From a bacterium (GTDB taxonomy: Bacteria; Armatimonadota; JACIXR01): a stretch of DNA of 64,000 nt. The stretch covers positions 1 through 64,000 of the forward strand of contig JACIXR010000006.1 in assembly GCA_014360495.1 (NCBI GenBank), read 5' to 3'. The position numbers and the translations under genes are program-made. The notes under the pieces are model-generated. The model was not told the DNA's origin, made no database searches, and saw only the letters and a program-made list of their open reading frames with translations. The stretch's first letter is position 1, and every line of letters begins with the position of its first letter. Shown here one piece after another: positions 17,196 to 26,180 of this stretch.

Positions 17196-17618
17196 CTAAA
17201 CACCTCCTAAGGCGAGTTGCCTTTTCACGAGGTCGCTGAGCTTCTTTTTCTCAAAAATCTCCCTCAGGGCAGAGGAAGCCTCATCCCAGAGTTCCCTCGT
17301 TGCACAGCAGGCGCTTTTCTCGCAGAAGCGGGGATTATCAAGGCAGGGGACGAGGGAGAGGGAGCCAGCGACGCTTTTTATGATTTCAAAAAGGGATATA
17401 TCCTCGGGAGGGCGGGGAAGGATATAGCCGCCTCCCGGACCCCTCATGCTGATGAGAAGTCCTCCCGCCTCAAGGGCATAGGCGATTTGTCTCATATACT
17501 TGAGGGGGATGGATTGGCGCTCGGCGACTTTTTCCAGCTTCACTGGACCTTTGTTCCAGTGAAGGGCGAGCTCCAGCATCAATCTCATACCATAACGGAC
17601 TTTCGTTGAAAGTCTCAT
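17196..17618 (-). CDS. Rrf2-family (IscR-like) transcriptional regulator
   Basis: A 140-residue winged-helix regulator: MRLSTKVRYGMRLMLELA and SIPLKYMRQI lie in the DNA-binding part, and GPGGGYILPRPPEDISL in the wing, where Rrf2 proteins contact DNA. Cysteines near residue 95 (PCLDNPRFCEKSACC) match the three-Cys cluster-ligand region of IscR-like members, so it probably senses Fe-S status and represses the isc genes when clusters are plentiful. It is the first gene of rrf2-iscS-nadA-iscU. An inverted repeat over its predicted transcription start is a candidate autoregulatory operator. Confidence 0.92.
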   Translation of the reverse strand: MRLSTKVRYGMRLMLELALHWNKGPVKLEKVAERQSIPLKYMRQIAYALEAGGLLISMRGPGGGYILPRPPEDISLFEIIKSVAGSLSLVPCLDNPRFCEKSACCATRELWDEASSALREIFEKKKLSDLVKRQLALGGV

Positions 17619-17631
17619 AATCGCCTCCTAT

Positions 17632-17689
17632 TGTATACTATTTTGATAAACTTTATACACTATTATATCAAGAAGATTTGGAAAGTCAA
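17632..17689 (-). promoter_or_regulatory. Promoter and candidate operator of the rrf2-isc operon
   Basis: On the minus strand TTGACT (17689-17684), 16 nt and TATAAT (17667-17662) form a strong promoter. The inverted repeat TGTATA (17659-17654), 16 nt, TATACA (17637-17632) overlaps the expected start of transcription and ends just before the AGGAGG ribosome site. The position suits repression by the encoded Rrf2 protein; the sequence does not match the E. coli IscR type 1 box, so the link is inferred from geometry. Confidence 0.6.
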
Positions 17690-17738
17690 ATTGAGATTGT
17701 GAAAACTTACCTTCCCGAATAGAAATACCTTTTCAAGG

Positions 17739-17767
17739 TTGATTTTCTTTTAGTTCTTATTCATTAT
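17739..17767 (+). promoter_or_regulatory. Promoter of alr (leaderless type)
   Basis: TTGATT (17739-17744), a 17-nt spacer and CATTAT (17762-17767) precede the alr ATG by exactly 7 nt. No ribosome-binding sequence is present. The geometry equals that of the lipoprotein and gyrB promoters in this window. Confidence 0.5.
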
Positions 17768-17774
17768 TAAATTT

Positions 17775-18887
17775 ATGAGTTACTGCTGGGCTGAGATAGA
17801 TTTAAACGCTATCATCCATAATCTCAAGCAAATCCAAAGATTTGTAGGCGAAAATGTAAAGGTTATGGCTGTTGTGAAAGCCGATGCCTATGGGCACGGC
17901 ATAGAGGAAGTAGCGAAAGCCATTTCCTCTCAGGGGAATTTCTACTTCGGGGTTTCCTCCCTTCAAGAGGGAATAAAATTGAGAGAAGCTGGGATAAAAT
18001 CACCAATAGTCAACCTCCTCCCCACCCTTCCGGAGGACATAAAGGAAACAATTCATTGGAATATAACGCCCATAATCTCCAATGGGAAAATAGCTCATCT
18101 CATAAACGAGGAAAGCAAGCGGCAGGGGAGGATATGTCCGGTTCACATAAAGATAGACACCGGAATGGGCAGGTTGGGAATAAGTCCAGATGTAGCCCTT
18201 GATTTCGTCTTGAGATTTCGTGAATACGAAAACCTTTCCCTTGAGGGAATTTATACCCATTTCGCCTCCGCCGATAGCGATTTGGATTTCACAAAACATC
18301 AGCTCTCCATTTTTCTTGAAGTTTTGAAGGAAATAAGGGAGCGAGGAATAGAAATCCCCCTGAAACATTGCGCCAACAGCGCCGCCATTTTCTCCCTGAA
18401 GGATTCCCATCTTGATATGGTGCGTCCGGGCATAGCCCTCTATGGGATAAATCCCACTCAAAACGGTGCCGTTGGACTCCTTCCCGCTATGAGCGTTAAG
18501 GCGAAAGTTATAGAGGTGAAGGACCTGCCCGCTGGTCATAGCATAAGCTATGGTAGGACATATATATTGCCTCGGAAAAGCAGGGTGGCGGTGATTGGGA
18601 TAGGCTACGCTCAAGGATTTTTCCGCTCATTTTCCAATAAAGGAAATGTTTTGATTAAGGGAAAGAGGGCACCTATATTGGGGGTAGTGTGTATGGACCA
18701 GATGGTCGTTGATGTAAGCGAAATAGAGGGTGTTGAATTGGGAGAAGAGGTGGTAATAATGGGAAGGCAAGGGGAGGAGGAAATAACTCCGTGGGAATTG
18801 GCGAAGTTTAGCGAAACAATTCCCTACGAAATTCTAACCTCTTTGGGACATCAGCTTCCGAGAGCATATAAGCCAACAAGATATTAG
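17775..18887 (+). CDS. alr: Alanine racemase
   Basis: A 370-residue pyridoxal-phosphate enzyme that interconverts L- and D-alanine for peptidoglycan. It has AVVKADAYGHG with the cofactor Lys near residue 36, HIKIDTGMGRLGI, ANSAAI, MVRPGIALYG, the second catalytic Tyr in SISYGRTY, and CMDQMVVDV. Length is standard. It is divergent from the rrf2-isc operon. The start codon has no ribosome site and lies 7 nt past a -10-like box, suggesting leaderless translation. Confidence 0.95.
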   Translation: MSYCWAEIDLNAIIHNLKQIQRFVGENVKVMAVVKADAYGHGIEEVAKAISSQGNFYFGVSSLQEGIKLREAGIKSPIVNLLPTLPEDIKETIHWNITPIISNGKIAHLINEESKRQGRICPVHIKIDTGMGRLGISPDVALDFVLRFREYENLSLEGIYTHFASADSDLDFTKHQLSIFLEVLKEIRERGIEIPLKHCANSAAIFSLKDSHLDMVRPGIALYGINPTQNGAVGLLPAMSVKAKVIEVKDLPAGHSISYGRTYILPRKSRVAVIGIGYAQGFFRSFSNKGNVLIKGKRAPILGVVCMDQMVVDVSEIEGVELGEEVVIMGRQGEEEITPWELAKFSETIPYEILTSLGHQLPRAYKPTRY

Positions 18888-18904
18888 ACATCTTTTAATT
18901 TCCC

Positions 18905-18950
18905 CGTTCTTTTGGTAGGAAGAAAAGGAAAAGGTGAATTTAAAAGAACG
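18905..18950 (+). terminator. Weak inverted repeat after alr
   Basis: CGTTCTTTT (18905-18913) and AAAAGAACG (18942-18950) could pair with a 28-nt loop, 18 nt after the alr stop. The long loop and missing T-run make it a poor intrinsic terminator. The remaining DNA to 19052 shows no gene that I can support. Confidence 0.2.
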
Positions 18951-19052
18951 AAGGTAGCGAAATAACTTGTCAAAACTATGCAATGGATGTGAGCGGTAGC
19001 GAAGGGGTGTCAATGAAACCAACATCCAAATTTTATGAGAAGGCATATCTGC

Positions 19053-19501
19053 TCAAACAATATCCAGAGCATTCAATCCCCAGATAAAGTAATGAAAGCC
19101 AAAGAAAAGGGTCCTGATATTTAAAGAGACGGAAAGAAATGCTATGATGCTATCTCTTTTGCCGTAGAGGGCAAAAACGAGGGAATAGATAAGTAGGAGA
19201 GTTAAATTATAGTCAACCCAACAAAAGAATCTCTGGACGAAAAAGCGAGGAGGGATGGGAGAGCCGATATCAAGGGCGAATAGGGTGGCGATGGCAACGA
19301 GCCCAAGGAGAAACCTCGTCGGTATCGGCTTCTCAAATGCCTCCCAGGGCTCAAGGAGAAGTTTGAAATAAAAACTTAATCCTCTGGGTGTTCATCCTTA
19401 GGATAAAGGAGGGCAGGAGCAAAACAACCGTTATTACTTCTATTGTTGATATCCTCTTCCTCAGGCTATCCCCTCTCCAATGAAGACAAATCAGCGAGCA
19501 T
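19053..19501 (-). pseudogene. Frameshifted small membrane protein
   Basis: The minus strand reads ATG at 19501, overlapping the flavin reductase stop, and can be followed through three reading frames as one protein of about 150 residues. [11 protein letters not shown] shifts at a GGGG run into DSLRKRISTIEVITVVLLL, then at a CAAAC stretch into LLLEPWEAFEKPIPTRF and on to GLNALDIV and a TGA at 19055-19053. Four hydrophobic segments are visible (ISTIEVITVVLLLPSFIL, FLLGLVAIATLFAL, LTLLLIYSLVFALYG, and one near the end). Both shifts sit in short homopolymers, so this is a recent pseudogene or a sequencing error. It would be the third gene of a gyrB-flavin reductase-membrane protein operon. The family is not recognised. 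Confidence 0.6.
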
Positions 19502-20039
19502 AGACTCTTTTTCCTGCTATCGCGTAGACATTTCCTCCGAGATGATGTAGCGTCTGTCCTTCTATTTTCTCCGTTATCAAATGCCCATCGTAAAGGTCAT
19601 CGTTGACCGAACCCGCTATCACCTGACCGATGAAAATCGTGTGGTCGCCGGCTGTATAATGGGCGTAAAGCTTGCACTCTATATGTCCAATGCATTCCTC
19701 AATCAGTGGTGCTTTCACCTTGCTCGCCGGGATGGGAGTTAATCCTGCCTCCTTGAACTTATCTCTATTTCTTCCCGAAATCGTCCCACAGAGATGCACT
19801 TGCTTCAAAAGGGAAGCATTTGGGACATTAACCACGAACTCGCCGGAATTGAGTATCAAATCGTGGGAATAGCGGGAGGGAGCAACGCTTATCGCCAATA
19901 GAGGCGGACGGATGCTCACTGGCGTTGACCAAGCCAAAGTTATTATATTTGGTCCCTTTTCTCCCATCACCGTCACCAAAATGGTTGGACCGTGATTGAT
20001 GAGCTGAAGGGCTTGATTGGGGGTGAGTTCCTTTTTCAT
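19491..20039 (-). CDS. Flavin reductase-like (FMN-binding split barrel) protein
   Basis: A 182-residue protein of the flavin reductase/DIM6 family, which binds FMN and usually reduces free flavin with NAD(P)H for a partner oxygenase or acts as a flavoredoxin. Typical features are [15 protein letters not shown] followed by [17 protein letters not shown] (the FMN phosphate region), SGEFVVNVP, and the conserved [12 protein letters not shown]. It starts inside the gyrB stop (ATGA overlap), an odd partner for gyrase, and is followed by the frameshifted membrane protein. The donor and acceptor are not evident. Confidence 0.88.
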   Translation of the reverse strand: MKKELTPNQALQLINHGPTILVTVMGEKGPNIITLAWSTPVSIRPPLLAISVAPSRYSHDLILNSGEFVVNVPNASLLKQVHLCGTISGRNRDKFKEAGLTPIPASKVKAPLIEECIGHIECKLYAHYTAGDHTIFIGQVIAGSVNDDLYDGHLITEKIEGQTLHHLGGNVYAIAGKRVYAR

Positions 20040-21961
20040 ATATCTAAGTTGCGCACCTCCTTAGCGTGCTTCTCTATGAATTCCCTTCTCGGCTCAACTT
20101 TCCCTCCCATGAGAATGGTGAAAATCTCGTCCGCTTTTATCGCATCTTCAATTGTTACTTGAATCAATGTTCTAGTGGAAGGGTCCATAGTCGTTTCCCA
20201 TAATTGTTGGGGATTCATTTCTCCCAAACCTTTATACCTCTGAATCGTTACATCCTTTTTCTTTATCTTCTTTAAAATCTCCTCCAACTCGCTATCGCTG
20301 TAGGCGTAATAGCGTTCCTTGCCATCCCTTCCTACTTTAATCTGATAAAGAGGAGGCTGAGCGATGTAGATGTGCCCCCTCTCTATTAGAGGACGCATAT
20401 AGCGGAAGAAGAAGGTCAAAAGGAGCGTTCTTATGTGAGCGCCATCAACATCAGCATCAGCCATAATTATTATGCGGTGGTAGCGCAGACGGTCTATATT
20501 GAATTTCCCATCTTCCTCTCCGCTCTCCGCTATCCCCGTTCCGAGAGCGGTTATAAGCGATTTTATCTCCTCGTTCTCCAAGGCTTTATCAAGCCTCGCT
20601 TTCTCAACATTTAGAACCTTTCCCCGTAGGGGAAGTATCGCCTGATAACGCCTATCCCTTCCCTGCTTAGCTGAACCTCCCGCTGAATCTCCCTCAACTA
20701 TGTAAAGCTCACACTTTGAGGGGTCCTTCTCCGTGCAGTCGGCTAACTTGCCGGGAAGCGAACCGCTTTCAAGGGCGCTTTGCCGTTTCACTAAATCCGC
20801 AGCTTTGCGAGCCGCCTCCCTCGCCCGATAAGCTGTTAGCCCCTTCTCTATGATTTTCCTCGCAACCGAGGGATTTTCCTCAAAGAAACGCGATAGCTCC
20901 TCCCCAACGATGGAATTCATCAGCCCTTCCATCTCGCTGTTGCCCAATTTCGTCTTCGTCTGACCTTCAAATTGGGGTTGGAGAAGCTTAACGCTTATAA
21001 CCGCCGTTAAGCCTTCCCTCGCGTCCTCTCCACCTATATTCGGGTCCTTGTCTTTCAGAAGTCCCAATTTCCTTGCATATTGATTGATAACCCTCGTGAG
21101 GGCGGTTTTGAATCCGGAAACATGTGTCCCACCTTCCACTGTATTTATATTATTTGCGAAGGAGAGAATCGTTTCCTGATAGCCATCCGTGTATTGGATA
21201 GCTACCTCCACTTCGCAGCCATTGCGCACCTGCTTGAAATAAATTGGCTTGTGGATGGGTTTTTTGTTGCGATTGAGGAATTGAACGAAGGCTTCCAATC
21301 CTCCCTTGAACTGGAAGGATTCCTCCGTTCCCGTTCTCTCGTCCTTGAAGATTATCTTGACGCCGGGGTTGAGGTAAGCGAGATAGCGGAAGCGCTCAGC
21401 GAGGATTTCATAGGACCAATCAAATTCTCCGAATATCTCCTTATCGGGCAAGAAGCGAACCGCTGTGCCAGTATGGGAGGCATTGCCAATCGCCTTTAGG
21501 GGAGCGAGAGGAACGCCTCTCTCATACTTTTGATACCAGACCTTTCCCTCTCTTTTAACCCTCACTTCCAACCATTCAGAGAGGGCGTTGACGACGGAAA
21601 CGCCCACGCCGTGCAGACCTCCCGCTACCTTATAGCTTCCTCCACCGAACTTAGAACCAGCATGGAGGACGGTCATAACGACCTCCACGCCGGGGATTTG
21701 GAGCTCGGGATGGATATCCACTGGGATGCCCCGCCCATTATCAACCACTGATACGCTCTTGTCCTCGTGGATGGTTATCTCAATCCTGTCGCAGAAGCCG
21801 GCGAGAACCTCATCAATGGAATTGTCTACGACCTCAAAGACGAGATGGTGAAGACCACGAGGACCTGTAGAGCCTATATACATAGCGGGGCGTCTTCGGA
21901 CAGCCTCAAGCCCCTTGAGAACCGTTATCTGTTCAGCTGTGTATTCCTTCAATTCTTCCAC
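20036..21961 (-). CDS. gyrB: DNA gyrase subunit B
   Basis: A 641-residue ATPase subunit of gyrase that drives negative supercoiling with GyrA. The GHKL ATPase part has [43 protein letters not shown] and [15 protein letters not shown]; the TOPRIM part has [30 protein letters not shown] and [19 protein letters not shown]; and [14 protein letters not shown] is near the end. The insert seen in proteobacterial GyrB is absent. I place the start at the GTG at 21961: the ATG 16 codons upstream would put a complete promoter (TTGACT, 17 nt, CAAAAT) inside the coding region, and [11 protein letters not shown] is the normal GyrB N-terminus. An overlapping flavin reductase gene follows. Confidence 0.95.
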   Translation of the reverse strand: MEELKEYTAEQITVLKGLEAVRRRPAMYIGSTGPRGLHHLVFEVVDNSIDEVLAGFCDRIEITIHEDKSVSVVDNGRGIPVDIHPELQIPGVEVVMTVLHAGSKFGGGSYKVAGGLHGVGVSVVNALSEWLEVRVKREGKVWYQKYERGVPLAPLKAIGNASHTGTAVRFLPDKEIFGEFDWSYEILAERFRYLAYLNPGVKIIFKDERTGTEESFQFKGGLEAFVQFLNRNKKPIHKPIYFKQVRNGCEVEVAIQYTDGYQETILSFANNINTVEGGTHVSGFKTALTRVINQYARKLGLLKDKDPNIGGEDAREGLTAVISVKLLQPQFEGQTKTKLGNSEMEGLMNSIVGEELSRFFEENPSVARKIIEKGLTAYRAREAARKAADLVKRQSALESGSLPGKLADCTEKDPSKCELYIVEGDSAGGSAKQGRDRRYQAILPLRGKVLNVEKARLDKALENEEIKSLITALGTGIAESGEEDGKFNIDRLRYHRIIIMADADVDGAHIRTLLLTFFFRYMRPLIERGHIYIAQPPLYQIKVGRDGKERYYAYSDSELEEILKKIKKKDVTIQRYKGLGEMNPQQLWETTMDPSTRTLIQVTIEDAIKADEIFTILMGGKVEPRREFIEKHAKEVRNLDI

Positions 21962-21968
21962 AATATTA

Positions 21969-21997
21969 ATTTTGGGGGGAAAATATGAAGAAGTCAA
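21969..21997 (-). promoter_or_regulatory. Promoter of gyrB (leaderless type)
   Basis: On the minus strand TTGACT (21997-21992), 17 nt and CAAAAT (21974-21969) are followed by 7 nt and the GTG at 21961. The spacing equals that of the lipoprotein promoter and supports the GTG start over the upstream ATG at 22009. Confidence 0.6.
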
Positions 21998-22029
21998 TAT
22001 TCCCTGCATAATTCCATACCATTTGAGAC

Positions 22030-22100
22030 TCCTTTGCTTATTAAGCTCAACTATACCCGTTGAAGAGTTCTATGGAGCGCTCCCCATAGCCGTTACACTA
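22030..22100 (-). pseudogene. Fragment of a transposase (integrase core) gene
   Basis: On the minus strand this stretch reads [13 protein letters not shown] followed by a stop. It aligns at DNA level (roughly three quarters identical by eye) with the better-preserved fragment at 54.1 kb, which reads ENRYLERFHETLQR, a hallmark of the C-terminal end of rve-type transposases. Both copies contain GCTTATTAA and CCGTTGAAGAGTT. The rest of the 22010-22247 gap shows no gene. It is a short decayed relic. Confidence 0.4.
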
Positions 22101-22247
22101 CCCTCCTCATGACTTGAATTATATCGTCCACCTTTTGGGAATGTTTGGGAAAGAAATAGATTTTAACTTTGACAAGTAAGGTTATGAATCAGCAGAGGGA
22201 ATCTGGTTTTAACTTTAAAGGTATGATTAAAGAAGTTAGAATAAGCG

Positions 22248-24317
22248 TTATCTCGCCTTTACAAGCCTCAATTTCAACATCCCCCTTCCTTGAGAGTAAA
22301 AGTGAAAGACCCTCCCTTCGGGTAGGGGAGCGGAAATCGTATCAAGATATAGCTTGGCTCTCAAAGACATAATGCAACTGCTCCACTGCCAGTTCTCTTC
22401 CCCTCCCGTCTTTATGACCCAATTTGCTCTTAAATCCCGAACTGGTGCCCAAAGGGAAGGGAAATCGGGAGGAAGAAGAGCGCACAAGTCCTCGGGTATA
22501 CCCGGATAATAAAATATAGTAGGACATTTCTCCCATTTGCCCTGGTAGCTTCTCACCTCAACCCACCAATCCCCCTTTTCGCTTTTCTTGCCCGTCAACC
22601 AGAAAACCCCTCCCACGATGTTATAGGGGAAGGAGAGATTAAGGGTCAACCGGCATTCTTCACCCTTTTTCGCTGGCAGATATACCTTGAATTCTTCGTT
22701 CCATAGAAGATTTTCCTTCTCAAAAGCCGACCAATCCTCTTCCTTGCTTGCCCTTACATTGGGCAAGAGGAAGTAGCCATTTCCCTCAGCTGATAGCATG
22801 ATCTTGGAGCTCGGAGGCAATTGAGTTGCTACTGGACAAATCGTGCCTTTTCCTTTTATTCTCGCGTTGCTTATTTTCTCATATGCTTCCAATTCCAAAC
22901 TTTCCACCTTCCACACTCCGTTTGGGAGACGAATTTCAGCATCACCCTCAACGGGCACCAGCATCTCCATTTTCTCAGAAGAGATTTTTAGGGGAAATTT
23001 TTTCAATTTTTTGCTCAGATAGATTCCCCCCACGAATAGAGGTTCCCTGCCGAGCGATTGGATTATTAGCTTTGAAGGTCTGGATATATCAACTCCTTTT
23101 TTGGATAATTCCACGATGTCTATAGCTTCTTTCAAATCAATTTTGCATTGATTTCCGTTTTCGTCTGCAATAATTACTTTTCCTTTTCCGATGAACGGTA
23201 TAAGAAGCCATTTATAATTCTGAAGTGGCAACTTTTCAAGGGATGTGCTCCAGCTACGATGTGTTCCATTTAGATAGAGGGCGCCATTTTGGGAAGATAT
23301 GAGGAGGATTCCCTCCTCGCTTTCCCCTCCAAGTAGGTTAACAGGTTTACCCCTCTGGTCCGTTCTCATTTCCCTGAAATCCTCAATACATAAGGGGTCA
23401 TCAGAGGAATGGAAGGCACGGTAAAAGGGGAACCAGCAGGTCATTCTTTTCCCATCGTTCTCTTTGCAGTCCAAAAAGCCGTTTGCCCAGTCGCTCATTT
23501 GCCAAAGGACGAGATACTTCACTCTCCACTTCATAAGCTCCCTCACTCGTGGGAGGATAAATTGCCTCACTTCCTCTTCGGGAAAACAATTCTTCCTCTC
23601 CAAGCCGAACTCCCCAATCATAATATTTCTGTGCCCTACCTTTTTTGAGATGTAATCAAGGGTCTGGGTAAGATTATCAAGGTGTGCCCAAGAAGAGAGG
23701 GAGACCATTTCCGGTTTAACTTTTGGCAGTATCACATTGGTAACACAATCTCTACCTTTCAAATCAACCTTATTAACCTCTATCATTTCTATGAGCGTCA
23801 TGCCTTTTTCTCCTATCTCCTTTTTTGCCCTTCTTATCCCTTTCTGCCTCGCCTGGAAAAAGGAGATGCCTCTTTCATCAAGGGGTGCCCAATTATCGCT
23901 CTCCCATATGCCCATAACAATCGTCTTTCCACTCCCCTTGTATTTTTCCAGGAGATAGCGAGCTGCATCATAATAGACCTTTTCCGTCCAATTTGCGTCG
24001 TATTGTTTTCCTGACCAATCCCACATCGTTAGGATTATAATGGAAAACTTAGAGAAGATTTCTTGATATGCTGGAGAGGATAAAACCGTTGGGAAGTCCT
24101 CTTCTCCTCCATAGAAGGCATCTACGGGCACCCTTATTATCTTCACGCCAAACTCCTTTGCCTTTTCAACGAGCTCGGGGAGGGAGAAATCATTGAATTT
24201 ATTGTGTTTTGCCCAGGCATAGATTCCACAATGCTCCCTAAGCCAAAGGGATTCCCTTTCATTGAACCAATCGGTTCCGTATGTGAGCAAGGGAAGCAAA
24301 AAAGCCAAGATAAACAT
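22248..24317 (-). CDS. Secreted clan GH-A glycosidase-like protein
   Basis: A 689-residue exported protein. The start at 24317 gives a clean signal peptide (MFILAFLLPLLTYG) behind AGAGGAGG at 7 nt spacing; an ATG 36 nt upstream lies inside the preceding gene. Residues ~25-300 form a TIM-barrel-like domain with GVKIIRVPVDAFYGG, IILTMWDWSGKQYD, Glu139 in VMGIWESDNW as candidate acid/base, and Glu236 in NIMIGEFGLE as candidate nucleophile, the usual positions in cellulase-like clan GH-A enzymes. Residues 320-689 are beta-rich domains without a recognised family. It is the last gene of the LacI-DUF1559-DUF6785 operon, so its substrate is probably the sugar the LacI protein senses. Confidence 0.78.
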   Translation of the reverse strand: MFILAFLLPLLTYGTDWFNERESLWLREHCGIYAWAKHNKFNDFSLPELVEKAKEFGVKIIRVPVDAFYGGEEDFPTVLSSPAYQEIFSKFSIIILTMWDWSGKQYDANWTEKVYYDAARYLLEKYKGSGKTIVMGIWESDNWAPLDERGISFFQARQKGIRRAKKEIGEKGMTLIEMIEVNKVDLKGRDCVTNVILPKVKPEMVSLSSWAHLDNLTQTLDYISKKVGHRNIMIGEFGLERKNCFPEEEVRQFILPRVRELMKWRVKYLVLWQMSDWANGFLDCKENDGKRMTCWFPFYRAFHSSDDPLCIEDFREMRTDQRGKPVNLLGGESEEGILLISSQNGALYLNGTHRSWSTSLEKLPLQNYKWLLIPFIGKGKVIIADENGNQCKIDLKEAIDIVELSKKGVDISRPSKLIIQSLGREPLFVGGIYLSKKLKKFPLKISSEKMEMLVPVEGDAEIRLPNGVWKVESLELEAYEKISNARIKGKGTICPVATQLPPSSKIMLSAEGNGYFLLPNVRASKEEDWSAFEKENLLWNEEFKVYLPAKKGEECRLTLNLSFPYNIVGGVFWLTGKKSEKGDWWVEVRSYQGKWEKCPTIFYYPGIPEDLCALLPPDFPSLWAPVRDLRANWVIKTGGEENWQWSSCIMSLRAKLYLDTISAPLPEGRVFHFYSQGRGMLKLRLVKAR

Positions 24318-24336
24318 AGGGATTCCTCCTCTTGAA

Positions 24337-26175
24337 TTATATGAAAAAGCCATAAACCTCCTTATTAAATACTATTCCTATTATGCTCCATAAGCTCCCG
24401 ATGGCGTATTCGCCTATAATTAATCCGAGGAAAATCGGCATAGCGTTTCTATATGCCTTCAATCCACCCTGCTTGAGGATTATGCTTTTAGCCAGCCAGC
24501 TCAAGAAGACGGAGAACCATAGCCAGGACATCGTCCAAGAGCCAGCGATTGCATAGCCTACTGGATGGAGTGGGAAGAAGGGGAAAAGACTCCTTATGAA
24601 GAAGAGAGAAAGTGTTAGCCCGAGACCGAAGCTAAACTGTCTCATAGAGGGAGCATCCATTCCGGAAGGGGAGCTAAGCCATTTATCTAACCTATTAAAA
24701 GCTTCGGCGCCCAATCCCACACCGAATCTCTGTAATTTTGCCCCCACACCCCAAGTGTAAAAGATGTGTAGATAAATGAAATAAGCAGATATGAATCCAA
24801 CAAATGCGGAGATGAGGTAGATAAATCCAAGGCGAGCTTCGTTAATTCCCTTAGCCTGTTCAGCTATTTTCATTCCCTCAAGCTCGTGGGCTATGGGGTG
24901 GTTTCGGTAGTCGCGTGTGACCCAATAAAGGAGGGAGAGAACGGAGAGGTTTTGCGCTCCGAAGATTCTCGTGCCGAAAAGCGAAGTCAAGAGCCAATCG
25001 GGGCCGGCATAGTAAAGGTCGTGAGTAGGAGGTCCAAGCTCTGCTCTCATCCTTGCCACGGAAATCGCTATTATGAAATAAATTGAGAAGAAAGCAAGGG
25101 CAACCCAAAGCGATATACCAGCGATGTGAACGAAGGTTACAAGTCCCAAGAAGCCAGCTAAAAAGCCGATAATATGCTTAATTTCTCCTTGCTTTAATAG
25201 GTTTTTTATATGCCTGCGAGCTCCCCAAAGGGCGAGAATTCCTATCCCTATCCAAGCGCCAGATGATTGGGCGCTTTGATAGGGACCGGGCATAGGCTCC
25301 ATACCGAGGGCTGAGCGAAAGACGAGCTGAAATTTCCAGAAAAGGTAGAAGAACCAAGAGGAGAAGGCGAGGTCAAGGGGAATGAAGTAAGCAAGTCCCA
25401 CGGCGAAGGGATAAAAGCAGATTGGCGTCCAGCCAATGGCATTCCAGGGAGGAATGTGAATAAGGGGTCCGAGGTCGAACCTTGTATTAAGGTAGAAGAG
25501 ATAAGGAAAGAAGAAATGGAGTCCATGCCAAATATCAAGACAGCCGGCGAAAGCGAATCCAGCCCAAAATAGCTTGTTTTTGAAGACCAATCCTTCCTCG
25601 CTGGTCAGTTCCAGGGGGACTTGGGCTATGGGAAATGTGAGACGTTGAGCCTTTATCCAATGGTCCTTGAATATAGAGCTAAGACAATAGAAACACCAAA
25701 TTAAAAGGATTGCGAATGTTCCCCAGGCAAAAAGGGGAGGGAGGAAATGCTTTATATAGGGAAGGAATGTGCTCCCACCAAGATATAATCCTGAGAGAGC
25801 TTGTTTGTCTTTCACTATCAACCAGGAAGGCAAGTAGGGTAGAATCTTTGTCTCCCATTGGTTTTCTTGAGTAGCGAACCAGCGAGGGTAGCCCAAAAGG
25901 CTCATGAGTATCTGCATCATATCGTGGGCGCAGAGGGAGGTGGCGATGCAGAGCATAATGTAAATAATTAGGAGTTCGTAGCGAGATAGGTAAAAACGGG
26001 TGAACCTTCGTAGGAGGGAATTAATTAATAGAAGAAAAAGGAGGGTGGCGAGGGCGTTAAAGAAGAGGGAGAGGACGGTGGCGTGAAGGGTGTAATAGAC
26101 GATTTCCGCCATCGCCACCCAATAACAATTCAAAGGGATGAGCAGGCAACCCAATATTATCGCTCGCCAGGGCAT
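24337..26175 (-). CDS. DUF6785/DUF6784-type multi-pass membrane protein (copy 1)
   Basis: A 612-residue integral membrane protein with about a dozen hydrophobic helices. Motifs shared with the copies at 36.5 and 52.1 kb are a large extracytoplasmic loop after the third helix containing WLIVKDKQA, FYPFAVGLAYFIPLDLAFS, RAELGPPTHDL near residue 380, GAQNLSVLSLLYW and FPLHPVGYAIAG near the end. The start is set at 26175 (MPWRAIILGC), the family-like N-terminus; an upstream ATG lies within the reading frame of the interrupted DUF1559 gene. The family has no established function; the polytopic fold and repeated pairing with exported glycosidases suggest sugar transport. It lies between lacI/DUF1559 and a secreted glycosidase, overlapping neither after start correction. 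Confidence 0.85.
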   Translation of the reverse strand: MPWRAIILGCLLIPLNCYWVAMAEIVYYTLHATVLSLFFNALATLLFLLLINSLLRRFTRFYLSRYELLIIYIMLCIATSLCAHDMMQILMSLLGYPRWFATQENQWETKILPYLPSWLIVKDKQALSGLYLGGSTFLPYIKHFLPPLFAWGTFAILLIWCFYCLSSIFKDHWIKAQRLTFPIAQVPLELTSEEGLVFKNKLFWAGFAFAGCLDIWHGLHFFFPYLFYLNTRFDLGPLIHIPPWNAIGWTPICFYPFAVGLAYFIPLDLAFSSWFFYLFWKFQLVFRSALGMEPMPGPYQSAQSSGAWIGIGILALWGARRHIKNLLKQGEIKHIIGFLAGFLGLVTFVHIAGISLWVALAFFSIYFIIAISVARMRAELGPPTHDLYYAGPDWLLTSLFGTRIFGAQNLSVLSLLYWVTRDYRNHPIAHELEGMKIAEQAKGINEARLGFIYLISAFVGFISAYFIYLHIFYTWGVGAKLQRFGVGLGAEAFNRLDKWLSSPSGMDAPSMRQFSFGLGLTLSLFFIRSLFPFFPLHPVGYAIAGSWTMSWLWFSVFLSWLAKSIILKQGGLKAYRNAMPIFLGLIIGEYAIGSLWSIIGIVFNKEVYGFFI

Positions 26176-26180
26176 TGTCT

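Noticed and set aside
18888-19052. tRNA or small RNA gene after alr
   Set aside because: No cloverleaf, conserved TTC arm or strong promoter could be found by eye.
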